In this document: positions 24,832 through 33,366 of the stretch, piece by piece | Layout: the number at the start of each line of letters is the position of its first letter | Numbering within the stretch: position 1 is the first letter of the stretch | Assembly: GCF_014695775.1 (NCBI RefSeq) | Contig: NZ_JACJOX010000077.1 | Location: 1 to 64,000, forward strand | Source of the DNA: Leptolyngbya sp. FACHB-60 | Lineage (GTDB): Bacteria > Cyanobacteriota > Cyanobacteriia > Phormidesmidales > Phormidesmidaceae | Length of the DNA: 64,000 nt | Direction of reading: 5' to 3' | Translations under genes and position numbers: made by a program | Notes under the pieces: model-generated | Databases searched by the model: none | What the model was told of the DNA's origin: nothing | Seen by the model: the letters and a program-made list of their open reading frames with translations, nothing else

Positions 24832-25224
24832 TTAATAGAACAAATCCTTCTGCTGTGGCTGCTGCTGCTCAGGCTGATAGTGGTCGTCGAGTACCCCTTC
24901 TTCCTCCTCATGCCCTCTTTCGGCACTACCGTCGTACTCATCGAAGCGATGTTCACTGACTCCCTCAGTCCGTAACCGCGCTGCCTGTCGCACAAGATCT
25001 TCAGCACTCTGTACATAGGCCTCAACAATGTCTATCACCCCCTCCCGCAGCAGATCGACGAGAGCCTCAACTGCGCCAAGTTCCGCCATCCGATCGGGGA
25101 CGTTAAGGAGAGAATCATCGACAGAAACCGTAATTGCAAACTGCCGTCTTGATGAGAGGCGTACCTCTTCACTCCGATTCTCTTCAACAAAAACGGTGAT
25201 TTTTTGAGTCTTTTTCCGTGGCAT
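24832..25224 (-). CDS. Hypothetical protein with Q-rich acidic tail
   Basis: The 130-residue product starts at ATG 25224 (AAGGA 9 bases upstream), not at the ATG 9 bases earlier, which overlaps the ribosome site. The N-terminus is basic (PRKKTQK), the centre helical (AELGAVEALVDLLREGVIDIV), and the C-terminus acidic then glutamine-rich, ending KDLFY. It is the last gene of a three-gene leftward operon (25281-27273 upstream) ended by a clear terminator. No family is recognised. Confidence 0.65.
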   Translation of the reverse strand: MPRKKTQKITVFVEENRSEEVRLSSRRQFAITVSVDDSLLNVPDRMAELGAVEALVDLLREGVIDIVEAYVQSAEDLVRQAARLRTEGVSEHRFDEYDGSAERGHEEEEGVLDDHYQPEQQQPQQKDLFY

Positions 25225-25280
25225 GACACACATTCCTTAAGAGATAAAAAGCAAAAACCAGCGTTCACAAAGCGTGAAAA

Positions 25281-26048
25281 TCAATCGAAGGTAGGCGGCT
25301 CATCGCAGTCTCTTCGGACAGCCATATTCAAAAGGTGGTGATCGAGATAGCTCGTGAGAAACGCACCCACATCATCAGTTGCAATACGAAGGCGGTTAAG
25401 CGCCCGAAGATAGCGAGCCCGCTTTACCCGCCGACACCGATCAACAATGAGCCATCTATAGAACCGAGCCAGGTATTGCCGCCTGTGAAGCGGTGGCAGG
25501 AGCTCGATTTCAACCAGATATTTTTTCACCGAGGTAGTGTCGTCGATAAGCACGTACACAGCCTGTTCGACAAAACTCCACGTAAACCCGGTCCGAATCC
25601 ACACAACCCGTAAAAGGCTGCGACGAATGGGAACAATCCGCCGGAGAGCCATAAACGGCGGTTTTGGGAAATGGCTATGGAACACCCACAAGAGAGAATC
25701 ACGCGCATATGCAAACTGGGCATAGGCATCTAACTGATCTCCCTTGCCCTCCGTTACCCGAAGCGCAAGGAGCACCTCACGGGCCGTAGCAATCTGATAG
25801 GCAATGCCGCTCCGAATCGCCTCCAGATACACCAGAGGTCCCTCGTGGGCTGACTGCTCAACCAAGGCATCAAGCGCTGGGTGCGACGATTCACCCATCC
25901 ACTGAGCGCTATCAAAGTCACTACTGGCGCGAGCATTAGCCTCAATCTCACCATCGACCATCTCCTCAAGGAGCGCGTCTTCACGAAGCCATTCTGGAGC
26001 GTTGTCTTCGTCGTTATCATGCCTCTGCGCGAATCCATTATTAGTCAT
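25281..26048 (-). CDS. Hypothetical helical protein of the mobilisation region
   Basis: The 255-residue product starts at ATG 26048, which has AGGAGGT 7 bases upstream and overlaps the stop of the preceding gene. The first 50 residues are acidic, and the rest is mainly helical with basic clusters (RRIVPIRRSLLRVVW, DRCRRVKRARYLRALNRLR). There is no clear membrane segment and no known motif. Its tight coupling with the membrane protein upstream suggests a shared complex, possibly for DNA transfer. Confidence 0.65.
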   Translation of the reverse strand: MTNNGFAQRHDNDEDNAPEWLREDALLEEMVDGEIEANARASSDFDSAQWMGESSHPALDALVEQSAHEGPLVYLEAIRSGIAYQIATAREVLLALRVTEGKGDQLDAYAQFAYARDSLLWVFHSHFPKPPFMALRRIVPIRRSLLRVVWIRTGFTWSFVEQAVYVLIDDTTSVKKYLVEIELLPPLHRRQYLARFYRWLIVDRCRRVKRARYLRALNRLRIATDDVGAFLTSYLDHHLLNMAVRRDCDEPPTFD

Positions 26049-27273
26049 GGAAGCCACCTCCTCCATGCTGCTGTTCATCACGACGGCGAAGTTGTTGTTG
26101 TTCAGCTAAACGCTCTTGGTACTTGAGGGCTGTTTTCGAGCGCCAGCTCACCTTAACCGCAGGGAGCACAGCAAGTGCACAGGTCATTAACACTGAAGCA
26201 AGGCTTGTCACACCACTCAACATCCCGGCGCTCCACAGCATCGCCTGCACCCCGGGTTCGCCATTCTCTATCAACGCGGCAAGCTCGTTTAGTTCCTCCC
26301 GCCGAAACCGCATGCGCCCACTTTTTGGATAAAAGTACGCTTCATACAGGGTTGGCTGCTCAGCCTTGAGGTATGCGACAAAGCTCTCCCCATACTTCGT
26401 CTGAATCGCTACCTTCGCCTCTCCAAGAGCGGCCTCGGCACCTTCCTTCATTGCTTGAGCCTCGCTCCGAAGCCGGCTTGCTTTCGGGCACAAGGGTAAT
26501 GCCTCCACTGGAAGGCGATCCCAGTACCCTGGGGTGATGACGGTGTCGTACGGTCCATATGCCTCAAGGTGCGCATTGTGGTATGACGGATCCCCAGTCC
26601 GCTTTTTTTCTTCGAAGCTTTTCACCTTCTCATCACATTGAGCCTGAACCTCTTCGGCATACGACCCCTTAAGCGCTGCCTCATCAAGCTCCACCTGGTA
26701 ACCAGACAGCGCTTGCTCAAACGTGATTCGCTCGGCGTACTGATTCTGAATATCCTCGGGGTACTGCATAAGGCCTACCCCAATAGGGCCTGGAATACTC
26801 CAGCCAAGACTCACTACGGCATAGGAGACTACTGCTATGTTTGCCCAAGCGTTTCTTTCAAACGGCTTCATTGCCGCCTGCTTCTGAAAGATGTTCGACA
26901 CGCCGTAAATTAGGAGCGACAGCACCGCGCCCCGGATAGCGCCGTCTGCGATCGCCACCGCAAAAGGCCAGCCAGTGACGAGGTTAATAATCTGAGCAAA
27001 CATCCCAGCGAATGCTGTCAGTGATGCCATACGCTTGGTCATGCTACTTGCAGCAGGTCCGTGGAGATCGGCTCCGTCAAGAATGAGGCATACCTTCCAC
27101 CACGGTGCAGTCTCAGGCTTATCAACGTGGGCGGTGCCACGTTGTCGGGCGTGCGCTCCACCAGTTTGTTCGTGACGATCCGCTCTGGGCTCACTCTCAA
27201 TCCAAAAGCTTTCTGTTGCAGGCTTACTCACCCTGCCATTATTGCCACTATTCGAATCCTTCTTCTTCGCCAT
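26041..27273 (-). CDS. Hypothetical multi-pass membrane protein
   Basis: The 410-residue protein (ATG 27273, AAGGTGAG upstream) has a long polar N-terminus, hydrophobic segments at about 83-102, 104-125 and 145-168, a large helical, probably periplasmic or cytosolic central domain with conserved-looking cysteines (residues about 215 and 260), and two more segments at about 345-375. The tail is Q/H/G-rich. It is the first gene of a three-gene operon near the mobilisation genes. I do not recognise the family; a transfer-channel component is possible but unproven. Confidence 0.65.
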   Translation of the reverse strand: MAKKKDSNSGNNGRVSKPATESFWIESEPRADRHEQTGGAHARQRGTAHVDKPETAPWWKVCLILDGADLHGPAASSMTKRMASLTAFAGMFAQIINLVTGWPFAVAIADGAIRGAVLSLLIYGVSNIFQKQAAMKPFERNAWANIAVVSYAVVSLGWSIPGPIGVGLMQYPEDIQNQYAERITFEQALSGYQVELDEAALKGSYAEEVQAQCDEKVKSFEEKKRTGDPSYHNAHLEAYGPYDTVITPGYWDRLPVEALPLCPKASRLRSEAQAMKEGAEAALGEAKVAIQTKYGESFVAYLKAEQPTLYEAYFYPKSGRMRFRREELNELAALIENGEPGVQAMLWSAGMLSGVTSLASVLMTCALAVLPAVKVSWRSKTALKYQERLAEQQQLRRRDEQQHGGGGFHD

Positions 27274-27460
27274 AGATGCTCACCTTTTGGCTACACAATC
27301 GAACTCGGACGTTTACAACAAGCTTCTGACTACACCAGGTGAGAAAAAGGGGGCCTAAAGTTTCTACAAACGATCGATCCCCCCTCTCAAAAGCCCTGTG
27401 AACAGCAGGACCACCACTACCTGATGACAATTCGAAATCTCTAGATAACTACTCTTTGCT

Positions 27461-28120
27461 CTAGTGATGTTGCTGCCTTGGCCTACAAACATCCTCAAGG
27501 GTCTGTAGATCGATAAATGTATGTGCGACCTGTCTCATTTCACAGGCAGTACGCTCGTGAAATCCCCACACTTCAATGCGCTTACCTTTAGATCGCAAAT
27601 GGCGTAACGCAGGGAGGTAATCGATGTCGCCACTCAAAAGAATGCAAGTATCAAACATGTCAGCGTGGATAAGGATGTCAGACAAAAGCTGACAATCCAC
27701 GTCGGGGTGCTTCTTGCCATGCTTTGAGGGTCCAGCCAAAGGCTGACCAACCTCGAATCCTTTTGTTATAAGGCTGCGGACAAAGGTATCGTGCCCAGCA
27801 TTTCCAACTATTGACGGGGTATAGAAGGCTGACCTTACGACATATTCAGACCGACAATTTATAAGCCCGAGAAGTGCACCATAGTGGATGCAAACATCAA
27901 ACTCATAACTTGCCCCAAGCATGTTTGGGCCATCAATAAAAACCGCAACTCGGTCCTCAGGTTCTAGCTGCTGCGTCATCTCATTTTGTGGAGACACAGG
28001 CCTAGGAAGGGCAGCTATACGTTTTAACAGCTTTGAAATCCGCAGTTCCTGGCGCAGCGTAACTAATCCAATTGGTACAACTACCACCATTAATTCAAAG
28101 TGGTCTAGGAATTGAAGCAT
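27461..28120 (-). CDS. NYN-domain ribonuclease-like protein (LabA/PIN-like)
   Basis: The 219-residue product (GGAGAG 7 bases before the ATG) has an N-terminal hydrophobic segment (about 8-24), then a NYN/PIN-like domain. Acidic active-site candidates occur in VAVFIDGPNML, KHPDVDCQLLSDIL and ILLSGDIDYLPAL. The final part is EVWGFHERTACEMRQVAHTFIDL. NYN domains cleave RNA with acidic residues and metal ions; LabA-type members in cyanobacteria affect clock output, but the membrane anchor and plasmid location suggest a different, possibly defence, role. Confidence 0.85.
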   Translation of the reverse strand: MLQFLDHFELMVVVVPIGLVTLRQELRISKLLKRIAALPRPVSPQNEMTQQLEPEDRVAVFIDGPNMLGASYEFDVCIHYGALLGLINCRSEYVVRSAFYTPSIVGNAGHDTFVRSLITKGFEVGQPLAGPSKHGKKHPDVDCQLLSDILIHADMFDTCILLSGDIDYLPALRHLRSKGKRIEVWGFHERTACEMRQVAHTFIDLQTLEDVCRPRQQHH

Positions 28121-28140
28121 AAACAGCTCTCCGAACGTTG

Positions 28141-28299
28141 GTGTGCTTGTCTATCTATGACCCTGATTCAACACGTCGAGATTGGCGATACGCCTCATAC
28201 CATCTCGCGTTGGGATTTAGCCTACCAGACACACTTAGTACGGAGGAACTAACCGCTGTTGCTCAAGGAAAAATTACCCCTGCCTCGCAATACCCATAG
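28141..28299 (+). CDS. Short open frame, possibly a small protein or gene remnant
   Basis: A GTG-initiated frame of 52 codons contains DPDSTRRDWRYASYHLALGF and LSTEELTAVAQGKITPASQYP. The amino-acid composition and regular helix-like pattern look like real protein sequence. There is no ribosome site, and an in-frame stop lies a few codons upstream, so it may be the end of a decayed gene. It is divergent from the NYN gene. Confidence 0.35.
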   Translation: MCLSIYDPDSTRRDWRYASYHLALGFSLPDTLSTEELTAVAQGKITPASQYP

Positions 28300-28428
28300 G
28301 TAAATTTTCGGTAAAGGCGCTTAAACCTTAGCAATAGCAAATTTTTTCCAATGTTACGTTGGGCTAATTGCCCCCTGTTTTACCCCTATTTAACCCTTCA
28401 AAATTACTTATTCTTAAAAACCCTATCC

Positions 28429-29406
28429 ATGACTAACCGATACCGTCTTCCGGAAAAAACGTACATTTCTTTAAGAGATATTTTTGAAGCCAAATTCTAC
28501 GAAGACGGTAACCTACAATACAAAGACAAAGTAGAATCGACATGGGAGAATGTCCCTGCTCCGCTTCGACAAGAAGTTGAGCTTCCAGAGAAGCAAAACT
28601 TTAAAAACTTCCTCAGCTCAAAATCTCTCACATTTTCTAAAAAGACCCTAGAAATTCTTTGTCTCCTCATTATGGAAACATCTTTTGATGTATGGATATC
28701 AAACCTTAAAGAAGACGAGAAACCCATCCCTGCATCTGCAACAAAGCAAACTAACACGCCAAACAGCTCATCTGCCGGACTTATAAAAGTTCATAATGAG
28801 CCAAACCCTATCGAGTTAGTGAAAAAAATTCTCAATAGTGCTACGAACGAGTCGTGGTTTTTTGGCACATCGCTTGAGACATCTCTTAAGGCTAACCCAG
28901 ATCTTTTTATCGGTACCCTTGAGAGAGGAGTCACGCTACGCATCCTTTTTTTCAATCCAAGTTCAAAGCGCCGTCAAACACTTGCTGAAGAGCTAGGTAT
29001 AAACGTTCGCGATGTAGAGCAAGAATGTGAAAGTACCCTCGCCTCTATCGTCAAGATTATGCAGGAATGGAAAAAAATTGCTAAAGACGATACCCAACAT
29101 TCTCTTATTCGGGTTCGTTTAACCGACAATTTTCCTCGCATGCGTTGCTACATATCGGATCCAAAGTTAGATTCCGCGTTGGGATTCTTTATCCCTTCGA
29201 TGAACCGGCTCGTTACCCGGCATCTCCCCGCGCTTGAGTGCAGGAAGACTTCTAAAGGAATGCTCGAGAAATATTTCGGCGGCCTTCATGAGGAGTGGAA
29301 AAATTCAACGACGCTTAAGCGATTCATTAAGAATGACCCCACCGCCGAGGCACACAAGGCCGACCTCAAAGGCTACCGATACGCTGATGCAGACAACGCG
29401 GATTGA
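28429..29406 (+). CDS. Orphan protein with possible PLD-like/DUF5919-type C-terminal domain
   Basis: The 325-residue product is best started at ATG 28429 (MTNRYRLPEKTYISLRDIF); the frame is open 26 codons further but that part looks non-coding. The N-terminal about 90 residues are helical (effector-associated-domain-like in size), followed by an S/T/N-rich linker (about 95-115). The C-terminal domain has WFFGTSLETSLKANPDLF and LERGVTLRILFFNPSS, a pattern seen in degenerate phospholipase-D-like domains. It stands alone on the plus strand beside the EAD conflict operon. Function is unknown. Confidence 0.6.
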   Translation: MTNRYRLPEKTYISLRDIFEAKFYEDGNLQYKDKVESTWENVPAPLRQEVELPEKQNFKNFLSSKSLTFSKKTLEILCLLIMETSFDVWISNLKEDEKPIPASATKQTNTPNSSSAGLIKVHNEPNPIELVKKILNSATNESWFFGTSLETSLKANPDLFIGTLERGVTLRILFFNPSSKRRQTLAEELGINVRDVEQECESTLASIVKIMQEWKKIAKDDTQHSLIRVRLTDNFPRMRCYISDPKLDSALGFFIPSMNRLVTRHLPALECRKTSKGMLEKYFGGLHEEWKNSTTLKRFIKNDPTAEAHKADLKGYRYADADNAD

Positions 29407-29492
29407 TACTGCTTATTGCCAACTTTATGAAATTAGGGAAAGCGCATCGCCCTCAAACAGCATTTTTTACGTCACCAATAACGCAGCACGTT

Positions 29493-30947
29493 TTACACAA
29501 CAGGCGTGTCTTCTGGAATGCTGTCAAATAAAAGAACTAGAGTTTTCCAAATAAGCTTCAGATCAAGCAGTAAAGTCCACTGTTCCTGATACTTCAAGTC
29601 TAAAAGGACAACTTCTTCGAAGTTTTTAATTGATGCACGCCCTTCAAGTTGCCATTGACCAGTGATGCCAGGCTTGACATCTAACCTTTTCCATTGACGG
29701 GGAGTGTAATGTGCTACCTCCTCCAATGTTGGAGGCCGGGGACCGACCAAGCTCATATCCCCCTTTAAAACATTCCACAAAGATGGAAATTCATTTAAGA
29801 ATTTGTGACGCAAAAAGCGGCCGACCCTAGTAACTCGTGGATCATTTTCATTCTTGAAAATAAGACCTTGGCCTTCTATTGACACTGAATGCTTTAACGC
29901 ATCAGCGTTAGCAACCATTGTGCGAAGCTTCCAAAGATGGAACGGACGGCCATGTAGACCGCACCGAGTTTGGCGATGAAAAATGGGGCCTGGACTATCT
30001 ATTTTGATGACAATTGCAATAGGTATGAAGATAACGATAAGAAACGAAAGGCCAATCACCGAGCCAATGACATCAAGCGAACGCTTCCATGGATTATAGA
30101 TGGAAGGATGACTAGGATGGTCTGAGGTGTGACTGCTGGACAAACGTACTCCATCAGCCCCCAGATCGCCCGTTCTACCATCTTCCTTAATTGTCTGCGT
30201 CGGCAATAAAGATGTGCCAATCTGGTGTTTAGAGTTATTTGGGGAAGCACCTTGCTGTCCATCCATTTCCATCTCTGTTAGTGATTCTGAAGGAGAACTG
30301 CTTCTCCAATCTCTATCCAATTGGGTTGGCAAGAAGCTTACATCTAATACTTCCACGTCTGCGATTTCAGTTAATTCCTTCTCGTCAAACAGTGCTTTCA
30401 GCTTAGCTAATCCTTCCGAAGAGCCACCCAAAGTAAGCTTAATGCTACCTTCTTCAATGTCCAAGATAGAGATGGATGTGTCTTCTGCCATGTCTTGCAA
30501 GAGCGCAACGACTGCTTTTAATTTTGCATAATTTACCTTGTCTATGTTTCCGGCAAATGCGAAGGAGAGGCGCTTCACCGTACCCGCTTGAGGCGGTGCC
30601 AGATCATTGATACCAAAATATTCAAGGACTTCGTACAGCTTCCCAAACCCTGGTCCAGTCGGGCCTTCAATCCACGCCAGGAACTCGATTGCGCGATTAC
30701 CCTGTGGTGCAGTGTTGGCTGATACGATACCTGCAGATGGATTCAATGCGAATACCAGTTCTTCAAACTGGCTGGGGGGCAGGCCATTGAGCAAGCGGGG
30801 GAGCCGAAGCCTCTCTTCTGTCGGTAAGTCTGTTTTTTGCGCTAGAGCAACACGCTTTGGTTCCGAAGCTTCAACAACCAAGTCTGATACCAAGGCTTTC
30901 TGGTGTACACCAAAGCTTTCTGTCAGCCATTGGCCAATAGTGGTCAT
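29493..30947 (-). CDS. EAD fused to a bacterial sugar transferase (WcaJ/undecaprenyl-phosphate type)
   Basis: With ATG 30947 the protein has 484 residues; a start at 31145 would add 66 residues of non-conserved look. Residues about 47-99 form an effector-associated domain (LLNGLPPSQFEELVFALN...WIEGPTGPG) closely similar to the first domain of the protease at 40345-41769. A beta/alpha domain (about 115-190, GSIKLTLGGS-like repeat of acidic strands) and a polar linker follow. The C-terminal 200 residues are a sugar phosphate transferase: KRSLDVIGS, one membrane helix, DSPGPIFHRQ, LWKLRTM, FLRHKFLNEFPSLWNVLKGDMSLVGPRPP (partial) and KPGITG. It should transfer a sugar-1-phosphate to a polyprenyl phosphate, an unusual effector for a conflict system. 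Confidence 0.85.
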   Translation of the reverse strand: MTTIGQWLTESFGVHQKALVSDLVVEASEPKRVALAQKTDLPTEERLRLPRLLNGLPPSQFEELVFALNPSAGIVSANTAPQGNRAIEFLAWIEGPTGPGFGKLYEVLEYFGINDLAPPQAGTVKRLSFAFAGNIDKVNYAKLKAVVALLQDMAEDTSISILDIEEGSIKLTLGGSSEGLAKLKALFDEKELTEIADVEVLDVSFLPTQLDRDWRSSSPSESLTEMEMDGQQGASPNNSKHQIGTSLLPTQTIKEDGRTGDLGADGVRLSSSHTSDHPSHPSIYNPWKRSLDVIGSVIGLSFLIVIFIPIAIVIKIDSPGPIFHRQTRCGLHGRPFHLWKLRTMVANADALKHSVSIEGQGLIFKNENDPRVTRVGRFLRHKFLNEFPSLWNVLKGDMSLVGPRPPTLEEVAHYTPRQWKRLDVKPGITGQWQLEGRASIKNFEEVVLLDLKYQEQWTLLLDLKLIWKTLVLLFDSIPEDTPVV

Positions 30948-31274
30948 CTTTTTGCCAGCCAGGGCCAATAGCTTGTTGTGGCCGGTTAGTTGCTCTGTTC
31001 CTGTCACTTTCAGCACTAAAGGTGTACAAATTATCGCTATCCTAGCCCATCTACTCCTTACAGCACCTCTGTAGCTACTGGCCAAGGCTGTGGGTCTGGT
31101 ATCACAGATGCCAGGAGGGGTGGGCTGGCTTCTCAGGAGAGCCATCTCCAGCAGCTATCAAGACATGGTGATTAAAGAAGCGACACTCACGAATCTAACT
31201 GCCCAATCACTGTAAAAAAACTTCCGGACGCTCCGCACCTTAAATGGCAAAAAGGCAAGAAGTGTAGAGGGCTA

Positions 31275-32333
31275 TCAAAAAGCTTTGGGAGCCGAGCAAC
31301 AAACCCGAAAACTGACGGCGTCGGGGCCAAAGCCGGGCCCAAGATTGAGACGGAAAGCGGAACGGCAAAGCATCAGATTGTCGTTCCAAGCGCCGCCGCG
31401 TATGACTCGCAGGGATGAATCTCCGCCTTTTATCCAAGCACTGCCATCAGCAGGAGCATCCTCGTAGTTTTCGTGCCAGTAGTCTTGACACCACTCGAAA
31501 ACATTGCCGTGCATGTCACTCAAGCCAAAGGCATTGGCGATGCCATAGAGATCTACAGAAGTTGTCCCTTCGCGGTAGTCACCATTGGGGCCATCGTAAT
31601 TAGCCAGTTTAGTCGTGATGCTCTTACCGAAATAGAAAGGTGTTTTGGTACCGGCTCGACAGGCATACTCCCATTCGGCTTCAGAGGGCAGCCGGTATTG
31701 GCGGTTAGTGTGCAAAGTGAGCCTGTCGCAAAACTCCACGGCGTCATACCAAGTCACTCCAACAACAGGCTTATTAGGGGCGACAAAGCGATCGGTATCA
31801 TATTCAGTAGTTGGGTTTGTCGCCATCACCTTCTCGTACTGGGCTTGGGTAACGGGATAGCGGCCCATCAAGAATGTCGGCACGGTAACCTCATGCTGAG
31901 GGCCTTCGGCGTCCGTTCGCTCAGGCGCATCGTCAGGAGAACCCATCCTAAAAGTGCCACCTGGTATCAGCACCATGTGGAGCGGCAGGGCATCGGCAAC
32001 AACTAGCAGGGGCTCAATAAAACCCTGGCCGGTGCGGGGAGTTCGACGGATGGTCGGTCTAGAATCTAAAAACTTACCCAGAAACGCATCTACTTCCGGA
32101 CTCTTAAAATTAGACCAAGAGACGGCCTCAACTAGTTCATTGAGCCTGCCTCGTGCATCAAGGAAATTTATAAGCTCCAAAACGAGTTGATTATCAGGAT
32201 TAATTCCTGTTATCTGCTCTAAATTAACATCTAAACTATCCTCAATAAATTGAGCTAAGTGTCTTTGCGATGGAAAAGCGCTTATCAAAGCCTCATGTAG
32301 TAGTTTATAAGACTCTTTTGTGGATAACTCCAT
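31275..32333 (-). CDS. EAD-FGS protein
   Basis: The 352-residue product has an N-terminal death-like effector-associated domain (about 1-95; LHEALISAFPSQRHLAQFI, LNELVEAVSWSN), a short linker, and an FGS domain (about 115-350). The FGS part has the family motifs FRMGSP, EGPQHEVTVPTF, YPVTQAQYEKVM, YRLPSEAEWEYACRAGT, MHGNVFEWC and RGGAWNDNLMLCRSAFR. Only one cysteine sits in the active-site loop, so true formylglycine-generating activity is unlikely; FGS domains have a C-type-lectin-like fold and may bind ligands. It belongs to the EAD/vWA-MoxR cluster. Confidence 0.88.
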   Translation of the reverse strand: MELSTKESYKLLHEALISAFPSQRHLAQFIEDSLDVNLEQITGINPDNQLVLELINFLDARGRLNELVEAVSWSNFKSPEVDAFLGKFLDSRPTIRRTPRTGQGFIEPLLVVADALPLHMVLIPGGTFRMGSPDDAPERTDAEGPQHEVTVPTFLMGRYPVTQAQYEKVMATNPTTEYDTDRFVAPNKPVVGVTWYDAVEFCDRLTLHTNRQYRLPSEAEWEYACRAGTKTPFYFGKSITTKLANYDGPNGDYREGTTSVDLYGIANAFGLSDMHGNVFEWCQDYWHENYEDAPADGSAWIKGGDSSLRVIRGGAWNDNLMLCRSAFRLNLGPGFGPDAVSFRVCCSAPKAF

Positions 32334-32485
32334 AGCAGCTTTCCGAGGCTTTTCTTTGCTTTCTAAATTTTGAATGGGCCAGCTAGATCTTCCGTTGCCC
32401 TACCCGAATAGCTTGCCCAGTTTGATTTTACCTGGTTTAGAGGCGGAACCGGGGGGAAGCAAAGGGCAAGAAGAGTAAATGGCTA

Positions 32486-33322
32486 TTAAGTTTTGGGGGC
32501 CGAACATACAACCCGGAAACCGATAGTATTGCTGACCATGTCAGGCTCGTCGTAGATGCAGACCGCCGACCGGCAAATCTCTGGGTAGGCACTCCAGTTA
32601 CCGCCGCGTAGGATTCGGCTCGACGAATTTCCCCCCTCTATCCAGGCACTGGCATCATCAGGAGCCTCATCATAGCCATCGTGCCAGCGGTCTTCACACC
32701 ACTCCCAGACGTTACCGTGCATGTCGAATAAACCAAAAGCGTTGGCCCCTTCAAAGTGGTTTACAGGGGTTGTTTCTTTGCGGTATCTGCCTTGGGTAAC
32801 AGGACTATAGGCTCTAAATCTCTTATCAACACTCTTATAGTTGGCGTAATCGGTAGAGAGGGTCTTACCAAAGTGAAAGGGAGTCGTAGTGCCAGCCCGG
32901 CAGGCGTATTCCCACTCGGCCTCTGAGGGCAGGCGGTATTGGCGGTTAGTGTGCAAAGTAAGCCTGTCGCAAAACTCCACAGCGTCATACCAAGAAACCT
33001 TCTCAACCGGGCGCAGTTTGCCTTTGAAGAAGGATGGATCGGGCTTTAGCACCTGCTTAACCTTCGGCATATTGGCCACCTCGCGCCACTGAGCCTGGGT
33101 CACCGGATACTTGGCCATAAAGAACTGAGGCACTTTTACCTCATGCTGGGGGCCTTCATCATCCTGTCGTTCTAGCTCACTCTCAGGCGAGCCCATCAAG
33201 AAGGTGCCTGCGGGAATGAGCATCATCCGCAGGGGTAAGATATCTTCGGCGATAATCTGGTCGGAGTATTGGTTCCGCCCTTGACGTTTCTTGATCGTGA
33301 GTTGGGCTGAGGGAGGCTCCAT
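32486..33322 (-). CDS. FGS-domain protein
   Basis: The 278-residue product (ATG 33322; GTG 33388 would overlap the upstream gene by 22 bases) is almost entirely an FGS domain: FLMGSPESELERQDDEGPQ (partial), YPVTQAQWREV, YRLPSEAEWEYACRAGT, MHGNVWEWCEDRW and RGGNWSAYPEICRSAVC. It lacks an N-terminal EAD and instead follows directly the large vWA/VMAP-C/FGS gene, which ends in a similar FGS domain. Duplication within the cluster is likely. Confidence 0.85.
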   Translation of the reverse strand: MEPPSAQLTIKKRQGRNQYSDQIIAEDILPLRMMLIPAGTFLMGSPESELERQDDEGPQHEVKVPQFFMAKYPVTQAQWREVANMPKVKQVLKPDPSFFKGKLRPVEKVSWYDAVEFCDRLTLHTNRQYRLPSEAEWEYACRAGTTTPFHFGKTLSTDYANYKSVDKRFRAYSPVTQGRYRKETTPVNHFEGANAFGLFDMHGNVWEWCEDRWHDGYDEAPDDASAWIEGGNSSSRILRGGNWSAYPEICRSAVCIYDEPDMVSNTIGFRVVCSAPKT

Positions 33323-33366
33323 GTTTTTCTCTATAGAGAGCAAAAGGGCAGGAGGGTAAAGGGCAA

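Noticed and set aside
16439..27273. Complete conjugative transfer system
   Set aside because: Only relaxase, accessory protein, coupling protein and oriT are recognisable; no VirB4, VirB11 or pilus genes are present in the window.
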